In this document: positions 27,838 through 35,169 of the stretch, piece by piece
How positions within the stretch are numbered: position 1 is the first letter of the stretch
Layout of the letters: each line of letters begins with the position of its first letter
Source: a virus
Virus record (IMG/VR): IMGVR_UViG_3300033144_003902
Span: 1-40,961 of that record
DNA length: 40,961 nucleotides
Reading direction: 5' to 3' (one strand)
Notes under the pieces: model-generated
What the model saw: only the letters and a program-made list of their open reading frames with translations
Told to the model about the DNA's origin: nothing
The model's database searches: none
Made by a program: the position numbers and the translations under genes

Positions 27838-29975
27838 GCCGCCTTCTCCTCGCCTGAATCGTCGTCTTGGGCCTTGGCCTCTGCTGTCTCCAGTGCCATG
27901 TCTGCCTTCTCGATGTCGGCCCGGATCTTCATCTCTGCGATGCGCTCTTGCGACGCCAGCTTGTCACGGTCCAGGGCGGCCTGCAACTCAAGTGCGTACC
28001 TCTTGATCTCGCCGTCCTGCTGAATCCGTGCGGCGTCCAGTTGAATTTTCTGGCCCTCAAGGTCGTGGCGCCGCTGGTCGCTGACCTCGTCCTGTTTGAT
28101 CTTCTCCATTTCGGGGTTGGGCGCGGGCTCCGGGTCCTGGCCCTTGGGGTCCTTGAAGAAGAAACCTTCGGCCTTGAAGCCGAGCGCGAGCTGGAGTTCG
28201 TGGGCGGCGTTGTAGAACTGGTCGGGGCTCACCACCAGGCCACCCAACCCGGCAGCCTGGGCGCCTTTCTGCGCTTCCATGATCGCGGTGAGGGACTGTA
28301 CGCGCTGCTGGGTCTGCCCCATGCCGAGACCGACCTCGATGTCGAGGTCCCACTCGGGGTCCCACGCTTCTGAGTCGATGGGGGTCCAGCTCCCGCGGAG
28401 CTTCACCACCTGGTCCTTAACGGGGTGCTCGATCATCAGCCGCAATAGGATCCTAAACAGCCGCTTGAACCCGCCCTCCGCGAAGACCCTGGCGATCAGC
28501 TCGATACGCTGATTGGCGGCCTCCATGATGGCGCCGATACCGAAGGCCGTCTTATTGAGGGTGCTCGCGTCGGTCCCCTGGTTGTACCTGGTGATGCCGG
28601 TGCGCTGCTCCTTAACGCCCTCCAGGTACTCCATCATCGCGAACGCGCTGGGCGGGAGCTGCGGAGTGTCGAGCTGTCGAACCATGCCCGGCTGCTGGAC
28701 GCGAACGATCCCGCCAGGCAGAGAGGACAAGAGGTCGTCTATTTCGACTTCGCCCTCCACTACCTCATAGCGGCCGTTGTTCTGCAGGTAGACGTTGTCG
28801 AGCATTTGCCGAAGGAGAGTGGACCGGATGAACTGGAGATCCTTCACCTGGTCGGCCGGGCAGTTGCCAGTCCACTTGTGAGGGTTCGGAATCGGGGTGA
28901 TGTCCGCGAAGGGACTGTGGCTCGCGTACTCGTTGATGAGGATCGTCTGAGAGGAGTCGCCAGCCGACAGGACGTGGCGCAACTCGGTGAAGCCGTCGCC
29001 ATCGTAGTCGACTCGCATCCAGCAGTCGTTGACCCACACTTCGCGCGCCACTGCGTCGGCCCGGTCGCCGGTCATCGACGGATACGAGTCGTCGTCACCC
29101 CAGCGCTCACTTCGGCCAGCATCGAATTCGATGTAGTCGTCTGACGGCACGGCCAGGGCGACCTCTTCGTCAATTCCCAGGGCGATCAGGTCGGAAACGC
29201 GCATCCGGACCCGGTGGCAAGCGAACCCGGTTTCGTCGTTGAGGAACACCTCGCGCCGGCCGATCAGGAATTCTTCGGGAGGGATGGCCAGGACCCGTAG
29301 CCGCTTCCGAGTCACGGTCCTACGAATCTGCACATCGAACGTATCGGCCTGCAGTATCTGGCCGGTCTCTGGGTCCTCGATGGGGATCGAGTTGCCCGTG
29401 GGCTCGATGGTCTCTTCCATCATCTCGGTGTCTTGGTCGTCAAGGATCGTCGCGAGTTCGACCTCTGTGACCCCGGAGAGTTCCACGAATTCTGGCGTGG
29501 TCCGCTCCTCGTAGTACGCCTTCGCCGTGCTGTTCTTCTCCAGGAGCGCCGTCTTCATCCAGTCGTACGTGACGCGGAACCCGTCCTCTTGCTGGAGGAA
29601 CACCTCGTTCATGTAGTCGCTGGCCTGTTTGGCCTTCTCTACGTCGTCGGCGCTGCTGGGCTTGAAGCGGACCACCTGGTCGCCGCCCAGGAACATGCGG
29701 ACGAGGGACGGCATGATCCATTCAATCGTGTCTTGAATGTCGGTGAGCTGCGCCTGCGAGCGGCCTACCTGCTCGTTCCCGAACGGGCGACCGTGGTACA
29801 TCGAGAGGTTCTCTCGGCGCTGGTCCGACAGCTCGGTGCCGGTGTTGCTGATTGAATCCCAAATCTCGGTGTGGATGAGATTGGCGAGAGTGTCGTCGTC
29901 AAGGGGGACGATCTCGTGCGACCAGTTGGCGTCGCGGACTCCGGTCTCTACGGGGCTAGGCGCGATCTCTGCCAC
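27834..29975 (-). CDS. Portal protein, P22/SU10 type
   Basis: A 713-residue protein from GTG 29975. The N-terminus has RRENLSMYHGRPFGNEQVGRSQAQLTDIQDTIEWIMPSLVRMFLGG, then VRFKP...DVEKAKQASDYMNEVF, the classic opening of P22-like and SU10 portals. The core contains FLIGRREVFLNDETGFACHRVRM, DGFTELRHVLSAGD, INEYASHSPFADITPIPNPHKWTGNCPADQVKDLQ and YNQGTDASTLNKTAFGIGAIMEAANQRIELIARVFAEGG. The last ~110 residues form a long charged coiled coil (crown or barrel). It builds the 12-fold DNA channel at one vertex and contacts terminase and adaptor. Confidence 0.92.
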   Translation of the reverse strand: MAEIAPSPVETGVRDANWSHEIVPLDDDTLANLIHTEIWDSISNTGTELSDQRRENLSMYHGRPFGNEQVGRSQAQLTDIQDTIEWIMPSLVRMFLGGDQVVRFKPSSADDVEKAKQASDYMNEVFLQQEDGFRVTYDWMKTALLEKNSTAKAYYEERTTPEFVELSGVTEVELATILDDQDTEMMEETIEPTGNSIPIEDPETGQILQADTFDVQIRRTVTRKRLRVLAIPPEEFLIGRREVFLNDETGFACHRVRMRVSDLIALGIDEEVALAVPSDDYIEFDAGRSERWGDDDSYPSMTGDRADAVAREVWVNDCWMRVDYDGDGFTELRHVLSAGDSSQTILINEYASHSPFADITPIPNPHKWTGNCPADQVKDLQFIRSTLLRQMLDNVYLQNNGRYEVVEGEVEIDDLLSSLPGGIVRVQQPGMVRQLDTPQLPPSAFAMMEYLEGVKEQRTGITRYNQGTDASTLNKTAFGIGAIMEAANQRIELIARVFAEGGFKRLFRILLRLMIEHPVKDQVVKLRGSWTPIDSEAWDPEWDLDIEVGLGMGQTQQRVQSLTAIMEAQKGAQAAGLGGLVVSPDQFYNAAHELQLALGFKAEGFFFKDPKGQDPEPAPNPEMEKIKQDEVSDQRRHDLEGQKIQLDAARIQQDGEIKRYALELQAALDRDKLASQERIAEMKIRADIEKADMALETAEAKAQDDDSGEEKAA

Positions 29976-29981
29976 ATGAGC

Positions 29982-30131
29982 CTACATGCCTGGGAGTTTC
30001 GGCTTTGCCGGGACGATGAGCTTTTCGAAGGGCGCGTCCTCGATGCGCTCCTCGATGTCAGCGAGTCGCGCCTTCAGAGCGGCTATCTCCTGCTCGTGCT
30101 CCCGTAGTTTGACCGCCGTCGCCTGGTCCAT
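29982..30131 (-). CDS. Tiny coiled-coil protein between terminase and portal
   Basis: A 49-residue protein; ATG 30131 lies two bases after the terminase stop. It is a single helix (VKLREHEQEIAALKARLADIEERIEDAPFEKLI) with heptad hydrophobics, ending KPKLPGM. It might bridge terminase and portal or be a translational link between the two genes; no function is known. There is no strong ribosome site. Confidence 0.62.
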   Translation of the reverse strand: MDQATAVKLREHEQEIAALKARLADIEERIEDAPFEKLIVPAKPKLPGM

Positions 30132-30133
30132 GT

Positions 30134-31459
30134 CTACACGATTGGCAAGGTGGGCGCGAGTCGCTCGCGCTGCGGCTGCGGCGCGCGGATCCCCTGCGCG
30201 ATGGTCCGGAGTGCGTCTGCGCCATGCGAAGCCCACGTCTTAGCGGGCGTGTCGAGGTACAGCTTGTTGCCGTCCGGATCCACGATCCCCGCGTCCTTCT
30301 TCAGGTATTCGCGGAGGGCTTGGAGCCCGAGCTCGGTCTTCTCCTCGTCGAAGTAGCTTCTCGGGATCATCGCCCGAACAGCGTTGATTCCGCTCATGAT
30401 TGAGAGCTTCGGTATCACCTTGATTCGCCCCAGCCCCATCTTCCGCGCCTGCGCCGTGCGGGTCAGCCCGGAGCCGAATTCGTGGTGGTCGGTGTCGTGT
30501 GGCATCAGGTGACTGCCGTAGACGTAGGGCTTCTCCATGACCATCTTCACGTAATGCTCCAGGCCCTTGCCCATGGCCTGGTAGTAGTCGATGAACCGGT
30601 AACTGCCGCTCTTGTGCGCCTGGGCAAACCAGATCGCCGTGGCGTCGGCGTACCCGAGGTCCCAGCCAGTCCAGACGGGCATCTCCGGGACCCACGGAAC
30701 GTCGCAAATGCGCCCGTCCTCTGCGGCCTTCACGACGTAGTCGCCGTACCAGGCGCCCTCGAGCGGGGCGTCGAATGAGCACCAATACTCCTGCTGCACC
30801 ATCGCCTCGTTCATGCCCGAGGCTCGATCCTCTTCGATGGCATCCATGGGGACGGCCTTGGTGTCGTCCACGGTGAGCACCTGGGCGAACCACCGGGGAT
30901 TCTTCTGGGCCATCTCCAGCATCGTCCAGCCGTGATTTCGCCCGCGAGGCGTGTAAATGAAGGCGGCCCAGCCGCCGTTCTCCGCGAGGATCGGGCGCAC
31001 CAGGTCCCACACGGAGGGGTTCATGAGCGAATACTCCGAGAAGATCACGCCCACGGGATTGGCCCCCACGAGTCGGTCGGGGTCGTCGGCGCCGACCACC
31101 TGGTACTTGGAGCCGTTGGCGAACCAAATCGTCATCTCGTCGTCGCGTTTTCGCTTGATGAGCTGGTTCGGGATGGCCTGGTCATGGAGTGGGAGGTGGT
31201 CCAGGAACGCGCGGCCCTTGCGCGTCGCGCCCAGCCAGACGGCGTTGCGGCCCTGGCGATACGTCGGGAAGACGTGCCAGTAGAGCCCCCTGCGCTTGAA
31301 TGCCTGCTTCGCCAGCCAGTTCAGCGAGAAGAGGTCCTTGCCGGCGCGGCGGTGCCAGACGAGCACGGCGCGCTTGGCGCCGCCCTCAAGGGCTCGCCAC
31401 GCCTTGGCCTGGTAGCTACGAGGCTCCCAGTTGTACGGGATGGTGACGGTCTGCCCCAC
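30134..31459 (-). CDS. Terminase large subunit
   Basis: A 441-residue packaging motor from GTG 31459. ATPase part: Walker A-like HRRAGKD at residues 36-42, Walker B VGVIFSEY at 136-143 (acidic Glu142), coupling motif YTPRG at 169-173. The nuclease part has GWDLGYADATAIWF (Asp267), a second acidic cluster HDTDHHEFGSG (Asp322, Asp324) and the C-terminal SHGADALRT (Asp about 421), as in RNase H-like terminase nucleases. It pumps DNA through the portal using ATP and cuts concatemers. The variant P-loop RRAGKD and overall layout resemble terminases of Epsilon15/BPP-1-like podoviruses. No strong ribosome site precedes it; a stem-loop lies just upstream. Confidence 0.93.
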   Translation of the reverse strand: MGQTVTIPYNWEPRSYQAKAWRALEGGAKRAVLVWHRRAGKDLFSLNWLAKQAFKRRGLYWHVFPTYRQGRNAVWLGATRKGRAFLDHLPLHDQAIPNQLIKRKRDDEMTIWFANGSKYQVVGADDPDRLVGANPVGVIFSEYSLMNPSVWDLVRPILAENGGWAAFIYTPRGRNHGWTMLEMAQKNPRWFAQVLTVDDTKAVPMDAIEEDRASGMNEAMVQQEYWCSFDAPLEGAWYGDYVVKAAEDGRICDVPWVPEMPVWTGWDLGYADATAIWFAQAHKSGSYRFIDYYQAMGKGLEHYVKMVMEKPYVYGSHLMPHDTDHHEFGSGLTRTAQARKMGLGRIKVIPKLSIMSGINAVRAMIPRSYFDEEKTELGLQALREYLKKDAGIVDPDGNKLYLDTPAKTWASHGADALRTIAQGIRAPQPQRERLAPTLPIV

Positions 31460-31472
31460 GCGGAGAGACTAT

Positions 31473-31506
31473 GGGGACCCCGAGTCGCAAGCAACCCGAG
31501 GTCCCC
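31473..31506 (-). promoter_or_regulatory. Stem-loop upstream of the large terminase gene
   Basis: GGGGACCCCGAG (31473-31484) pairs with CCCGAGGTCCCC (31495-31506) through a 10-base loop; on the transcribed strand it is a 12-bp stem with two G-U wobbles. It fills the gap between the small structural gene and the large terminase and ends 14 bases before the terminase GTG. It could attenuate terminase transcription or protect an mRNA end. Confidence 0.5.
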
Positions 31507-31549
31507 CTGTCTGCGAGCGCGCAACGCTCGGATGAATCCCGCTAGCGGA

Positions 31550-31915
31550 TCAGGTCCCGCCGTCCTGGTGCGCCCCGATGACGAGCGTCACGCCGATGTC
31601 GCCAGCCGTGGCCCCGCCATCCGTCTCGATCTCGATGGCCTGGGCAGCCGAGAATTGCGCGAGCGCGGTAGGAGTGATGGTGTCAATGTCGCCGATGGCA
31701 GAAGTTGCCGTGTCGATGGTCGCGCCACCGCCCGTGACGGCGGTCCCGCCGATCTTCATGGCGAGTACGACGTCGGCAACGGTCAGGGCGACGTTTGTGG
31801 TCACGAACGCCTTGAGAATTCGCCCTCGCCTGCCGATGTGAACGTACCGCTGCGAGGCGCCACCGGTCGCGGGGACTGCGACGTGGATGAGTTGAAAGGC
31901 TCCTGCTCCGAGCAT
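31550..31915 (-). CDS. Small beta-rich structural protein between the terminase genes
   Basis: A 121-residue protein; AGGAGA lies 6 bases before ATG 31915. It reads GAGAFQLIHVAVPATGGASQRYVHIGRRGRILKAFVTTNVALTVADVVLAMKIGGTAVTGGGATIDT, with Ala/Thr/Gly/Val-rich strands to the end (AIEIETDGGATAGDIGVTLVIGAH). This composition is typical of phage decoration or capsid-surface proteins. A capsid decoration gene between terminase genes is unusual, but it is common in this composition class. Function inferred. Confidence 0.68.
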   Translation of the reverse strand: MLGAGAFQLIHVAVPATGGASQRYVHIGRRGRILKAFVTTNVALTVADVVLAMKIGGTAVTGGGATIDTATSAIGDIDTITPTALAQFSAAQAIEIETDGGATAGDIGVTLVIGAHQDGGT

Positions 31916-31980
31916 GGTGATTCTCCTCTAGCCGTCACGCGCTCCCAGCAGTGTTGCGCGCTACGGGCACCTACGCCAGT

Positions 31981-32454
31981 TCAGAACTCCTCGTCCAGCT
32001 CAAGGTCGTCCAGGTCAATGACCAGCGGACTGGAGTCAAACTCCGCTTCCAGGGTCTCGTCGTCCAGCTCTACCACCGGCAGGGTTACGGCCGGTTCGCT
32101 GGTGCCAATGGTGAAATTCGCCAGGACCACGGTCAGGTTCCCCTGCGCAGCGCCTTCCCTCTGGGTCGCCGGGCGGCCTTCGGCCTGGTGGAGGACCTCG
32201 CGGGCGGCGGACACGCGAGCGCCCTCTGGCGCTTTCCCGTCCTTGGCGATGCCGATGAGCTGTTTCACCATAGACGGCGCGGCCTTCTGGGCCTTCTTCT
32301 TCGCCCTCGATACACCGGCGTCCTCGAGCTGGTTCTCGAGTTGCGCGTCGGTGGCCAGGGCGATAGCAGCGTCCGTGTCGAGGGTGGCTACCCCCTTGGC
32401 CCCGGCGAACACGGCTCCGCTCTTGTGGCCCATGGGGTCAGCGTAGCGCCCCAT
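31981..32454 (-). CDS. Terminase small subunit candidate
   Basis: A 157-residue protein from ATG 32454 (an in-frame ATG at 32433 is a possible second start). The core APSMVKQLIGIAKDGKAPEGARVSAAREVLHQAEGRPATQ matches the LL.IA.DG.A..ARV.AA..LLD...G.P pattern of small-terminase-like phage proteins. Upstream is a helical charged part (DAAIALATDAQLENQLEDAGVSRAKKKAQK). The C-terminus is acidic (LDDETLEAEFDSSPLVIDLDDLELDEEF) and could engage the large subunit. It is the first gene of the late operon. A DNA-binding HTH is not obvious, so the call is mostly from the motif and position. Confidence 0.65.
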   Translation of the reverse strand: MGRYADPMGHKSGAVFAGAKGVATLDTDAAIALATDAQLENQLEDAGVSRAKKKAQKAAPSMVKQLIGIAKDGKAPEGARVSAAREVLHQAEGRPATQREGAAQGNLTVVLANFTIGTSEPAVTLPVVELDDETLEAEFDSSPLVIDLDDLELDEEF

Positions 32455-32638
32455 ACCACATCGGGAGCGATCCGCGTATGGCGAGAAATGGGTAATCAGG
32501 TTTTTTTCTGACCTGGTTCCCCACCCAATGCAGTGACAAAAATACGCGCAGGGGGCGCAGGAGCGTACGCAAGCGTTTACACGCTCGGTATTCCCAAAAA
32601 AGAATGTCAGTGAATTCGGCTAGTTACAGAACGACGAA
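32455..32638 (-). promoter_or_regulatory. Noncoding leader of the late operon
   Basis: No gene is seen here. The region is AT-richer than its surroundings and contains repeated elements. On the plus strand, AATCAGGT and ACCTGGTT flank a T-rich loop (about 32495-32517). AGCGT and ACGCT flank TTAC near 32572, next to a GCGTACGC palindrome. It must hold the late promoter for the leftward operon, but I cannot place a convincing -35/-10 pair, so a phage- or activator-dependent promoter is likely. Confidence 0.5.
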
Positions 32639-32668
32639 GGCCCCAGGAGAGTCCAGGCTCCTGGGGCC
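32639..32668 (-). terminator. Strong terminator hairpin of the accessory operon
   Basis: GGCCCCAGGAG (32639-32649) and CTCCTGGGGCC (32658-32668) form a perfect 11-bp stem with an 8-base loop, about 100 bases downstream of the Acb2-like gene stop. In the leftward direction it is followed by a moderately T-rich tail (CTTCGTCGTTCTG). It probably stops accessory-operon transcription before the late promoter. Confidence 0.75.
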
Positions 32669-32766
32669 GAGGGGTGAGATAGGCTCAAATTCAGCCCAAC
32701 CTCTCGTCGTCCCTTCGCATCCACCTGCCCGGCTTCACGCGATGGGTGTCCTTCGACGTCGGCAGC

Positions 32767-33303
32767 TTAGCTCGGCTCCTCGGCTGGCCGCAACTCGTTG
32801 CCCTCCGCAGGCATGGGCCTGGGCTCGTTCCGGGCGATGCTGGCATTCGCCCACATGATCGACTCTTCCAGCTTGGTGAGGGCCAGCGACCTTTCGCGCG
32901 AGTCGGGGCAGCTCCACTCCATCCGTTCGGCCAGGACGAGACCTTGGGTGCGGAGCCCCAAGTAGCGGTCCTGCTGGTCGCCGTGGGGCGCGTGGTACGT
33001 GAACCGGTTGACCAGGTCGTTGACCGGGTTGACCCTCCTGATGCCAGCTACGGGGGTCAGCGAGTACCCCTCTTCGAACGCTTCTGCGGGCGAGAACGAG
33101 GCGTAGCCGTCCTTGTAGACGACGTAGTAGCCGCCAGCCTGCGGGTCGTGCTTCTCGACCCAATCGAGGTCTACGACAATCGGAGCGAATGGCGGCGTGA
33201 CGTGCAGCTCCACAACTCCGGGCTCGCGCTGGGCGACCTCCACGATCTTCAGGGCGCTGACTGTCTTGTGGCACTCGTAGCTGGGCATTCTCGAATCGGG
33301 CAT
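32767..33303 (-). CDS. Two-part protein with C-terminal Acb2/Tad1-type hairpin domain (anti-CBASS/anti-Thoeris candidate)
   Basis: A 178-residue protein; AGGAG is 5 bases before ATG 33303. Residues 1-90 form a domain found at the front of phage proteins (MPSYECHKTVSALKI, then KHDPQAGGYYVVYKDGYASFSPAEAFEEGY). Residues 98-160 read FTYHAPHGDQ, RYLGLRTQGLVLAERMEWSCPDSRERSLALTKLEE and SIMWANASIARNE. This matches the Acb2/Tad1 hairpin family, whose members bind cyclic di-/trinucleotides (Acb2) or cyclic ADP-ribose isomers (Tad1) and so block CBASS or Thoeris signalling. That domain is known in phages; activity here is inferred from sequence. It is the last gene of the accessory operon and is followed by a strong terminator. 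Confidence 0.82.
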   Translation of the reverse strand: MPDSRMPSYECHKTVSALKIVEVAQREPGVVELHVTPPFAPIVVDLDWVEKHDPQAGGYYVVYKDGYASFSPAEAFEEGYSLTPVAGIRRVNPVNDLVNRFTYHAPHGDQQDRYLGLRTQGLVLAERMEWSCPDSRERSLALTKLEESIMWANASIARNEPRPMPAEGNELRPAEEPS

Positions 33304-33315
33304 TGGCTCTCCTTG

Positions 33316-33630
33316 TTAGTTCAGTCGGTGGGCTTCGTCTTCTTCCGTCTTTGATGCGACCCACTCTGCCGTCTCGGCGAGGAAGTCGAGCTGCATGTCT
33401 GCGTTGACGTTCGTCATGAACTTCGCCGACGGCGCAGGCTCGGGCCCGCCAGCCGCGATGGCGTCCAGTTGCTCCTGGGACAGCTCCCATATCTTCGCCA
33501 GGAAGAACCAGCCGACAGTGACACCGCCGCCCGAGGTCTTCATGATCTGGGCGATCTGCGCCGCGGCCTCGTTGATGATGTCCTCGATGCGCTCGTGCGC
33601 GGGGCGTATCAGGTTCCCGTCTTCGGCCAC
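33316..33630 (-). CDS. Accessory protein of unknown function, 104 aa
   Basis: GTG 33630 follows the RyR gene stop by one base. The product is mostly helical: RIEDIINEAAAQIAQIMKTSGG, WFFLAKIWELSQEQLDAIAAGG, FMTNVNADMQLDFLAETAEWVASKTEEDEAHRL. No membrane span or known motif. It lies between the RyR-domain protein and the Acb2-like protein, so a shared role in host interaction is possible. It might be a partner or regulator of either. Confidence 0.65.
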   Translation of the reverse strand: MAEDGNLIRPAHERIEDIINEAAAQIAQIMKTSGGGVTVGWFFLAKIWELSQEQLDAIAAGGPEPAPSAKFMTNVNADMQLDFLAETAEWVASKTEEDEAHRLN

Positions 33631-33631
33631 C

Positions 33632-33976
33632 TCAGAGTCCCTGTATCGCCAGCACCACTGCGCGGAACAGCGCGTCCTTCTTCTGTTGCTCTGCGGGCAG
33701 CTCGGCGAACGGCACTATGCACGGGTGAGTCTTTGCCTCGGCGTCCTTCTCTTCGCCGTAAGTCCACCCGCCCTTCAGCTTGAAGTACATCCATGATTCG
33801 TGACTCGCAGACGCGGGGGCGCCGGGGTCGTTCAACACGAACTGGACGCCCTCTACCGCGCTCTCCCGCTGCCACTCGGCCGACTCGCTCCAGGGGCGCT
33901 GGCTGTGGTCGCCAAGCCCCTCGCAGTACGCGCGGTTAGCCTCGTGACACACCTTGGCGATGGCTTCGTTTTCCAT
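33632..33976 (-). CDS. RyR-domain protein
   Basis: A 114-residue protein made almost entirely of one RyR-type domain. AAGGAGG is 5 bases before ATG 33976. Diagnostic phrases in order: IAKVCHEANRAYCEGLGDHSQRPW, WQRESAVEGVQFVLNDPGA, SHESWM, GGWTYGEEKD, KTHPCIVPFAELPAEQQKKDALFRAVV. This matches prokaryotic and phage RyR domains (PF02026 family, named after ryanodine receptors), which have been proposed to bind nucleotide-derived ligands in conflict systems. Ligand binding is inferred. Its neighbour two genes downstream is Acb2-like, so both may sense or neutralise host signal nucleotides. Confidence 0.85.
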   Translation of the reverse strand: MENEAIAKVCHEANRAYCEGLGDHSQRPWSESAEWQRESAVEGVQFVLNDPGAPASASHESWMYFKLKGGWTYGEEKDAEAKTHPCIVPFAELPAEQQKKDALFRAVVLAIQGL

Positions 33977-34199
33977 GCGATCCTCCTTGTCGGGCCTTCT
34001 TGCGGAGACGGCAGCGGCGCCGCCGTTCTCCAGGGTGAACCTTCGACCAGTTGCGCTGGCGCGGCTTCCGTGCGTGGGGCCGCAGCGGGACCCACGCTAG
34101 TCCCTGGGCTTTCGGCAGGTAGACCCAGACCATCCACTGCACCCACTGGCCGCTGCCGCGACCGCGCCACTTCAAATCGGTTTCAGCGACAGCGGTCAT
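33936..34199 (-). CDS. Small very basic protein overlapping the RyR gene
   Basis: An 87-residue frame from ATG 34199 (GGGAG, 6 bases upstream) that overlaps both neighbours (17 and 41 bases). The N-terminal half is Trp/Val-rich (LKWRGRGSGQWVQWMVWVYLPKAQGLAWVPL). The C-terminal half is extremely basic (RKPRQRNWSKVHPGERRRRCRLRKKARQGG). A DNA- or RNA-binding role is possible. The ribosome site favours a real gene; the long overlap with the RyR gene and the odd composition lower confidence. Confidence 0.5.
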   Translation of the reverse strand: MTAVAETDLKWRGRGSGQWVQWMVWVYLPKAQGLAWVPLRPHARKPRQRNWSKVHPGERRRRCRLRKKARQGGSHGKRSHRQGVSRG

Positions 34200-34596
34200 C
34201 GGAGTCTCCCTTGTTTTCGATAGCGGCGTCGGCGCGCTCGTAGAACCCCTTCAGCCGCTCCTCGGTCGTCTTGTACTGCGGCAGAGCCTTGTTCGGCGGC
34301 GCCAGCGGCTTCGCGAATTCGGGCGTGGACATGGCACCTCGCTGGGGGTCTGGGCCCCTGCAGCCGAAGAGGTAAGCCATGAGGTCCCGCTCGTAGTTCC
34401 GCAGGAAGCGCGTGACGTCCACGCTGATGCTGCCGAAGTCAACGGAAGCGACCGACGACGGCGGCAGCTCGTCGAAGTAGACGATGGGGGTAGACCACGG
34501 GTCGCGCGGGCGCGGACACCGGCCATCGGGGTGGTAAACCTGGTTCGTCAGCGTCGTGCAAATCCCGCAGGGTCGCCACGGTCTCGGGAGGCTCAT
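34183..34596 (-). CDS. Accessory protein with N-terminal Cys motif, 137 aa
   Basis: ATG 34596 overlaps the previous stop (ATGA) and is preceded by GGAG. The N-terminus PRPWRPCGICTTLTNQVYHPDGRCPRPRDPW holds three cysteines (C-x2-C-x14-C), possibly a small metal site. Then comes IVYFDELPPSSVASVDFGSISVDVTRFLRNYERDLMAYLFGC and a polar helical tail (KTTEERLKGFYERADAAIENKG). No family was recognised. Confidence 0.6.
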   Translation of the reverse strand: MSLPRPWRPCGICTTLTNQVYHPDGRCPRPRDPWSTPIVYFDELPPSSVASVDFGSISVDVTRFLRNYERDLMAYLFGCRGPDPQRGAMSTPEFAKPLAPPNKALPQYKTTEERLKGFYERADAAIENKGDSDDRCR

Positions 34597-34958
34597 GCTC
34601 GCTCCTCCATGCGCCGCTCGTTCTCGGCGCGGTTTGCCTCAAGATCCTGGCACCACCCGCGCAGATAGAGCCGGCGCTTCCAGAGAGTCACCCAGCAGGA
34701 TCCCCGCCCGCGCCCACAGTCGAAGTGCGGGGCCTGCTCGTAGCCGAGCCGCTCCCAGATCAACGCCGCGAACCAACGATACCGGAGGGGCTTGAACGTC
34801 ACGAACCACTCGCGGTGGTCGCGGTTCCACAGCCACCTACGCATGATCTTGCGGTCCTGGGGCAGCCTCCAGGGCGTGATCCGGCCCGCCACCGGATGGC
34901 GCGGGAAGTCGATGATCTCGTCGCTGCCTTCCAGAATGTTGCGGATCCAGCGCGCCAT
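34593..34958 (-). CDS. Accessory protein rich in Trp and Arg, 121 aa
   Basis: The start is fixed near ATG 34958, since an in-frame TAG lies just before it. The sequence is Trp/Arg-rich and basic: IRNILEGSDEIIDFPRHPVAGRITPWRLPQDRKIMRRWLWNRDHREWFVTFKPLRYRWFAALIWERLGYEQAPHFDCGRGRG. The composition resembles small phage proteins that bind nucleic acid or inhibit host factors, but there is no diagnostic motif. It overlaps the downstream gene by 4 bases. Confidence 0.62.
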   Translation of the reverse strand: MARWIRNILEGSDEIIDFPRHPVAGRITPWRLPQDRKIMRRWLWNRDHREWFVTFKPLRYRWFAALIWERLGYEQAPHFDCGRGRGSCWVTLWKRRLYLRGWCQDLEANRAENERRMEERA

Positions 34959-35169
34959 CAGCTATGGATCCCCCCGTGAGTCCTTCGACCACCGCCGCCA
35001 CCATACAACGCGCGACCGCGCACGGGACCTCGTGCCCCGTGAGCCGCCTCTCGAGCGTAAGCTCGAGCTGGAACGTGACCAGGCACGTCGCCGCCTCGGG
35101 AGTAGGATCCCCATAGAGGCGAGGCGACGGGCCGCAAGGCCGCGCCGCCAGCGCGTTTTTTTCGACCAC
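34837..35169 (-). CDS. Doubtful small ORF filling the gap upstream of 34958
   Basis: A 110-residue frame from GTG 35169, proposed because otherwise 34959-35208 would be empty. The first ~70 residues look protein-like (TPEAATCLVTFQLELTLERRL then VPCAVARCMVAAVVEGL). The last 122 bases lie on top of the next gene and read like shadow sequence. A run of seven A occurs right after the start. It could be a real short gene with a frameshift or sequencing problem near its 3' end, or spurious. Confidence 0.35.
   Translation of the reverse strand: MVEKNALAARPCGPSPRLYGDPTPEAATCLVTFQLELTLERRLTGHEVPCAVARCMVAAVVEGLTGGSIADGALDPQHSGRQRRDHRLPAPSGGGPDHALEAAPGPQDHA

Noticed and set aside
35151-35169. Run of seven T on the plus strand as a terminator, or of seven A on the minus strand as a frameshift site
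   Set aside because: No gene lies upstream on the plus strand and the adjacent stem is bulged. On the minus strand the A7 sits at the very start of a doubtful frame, where a -1 shift would join nothing.
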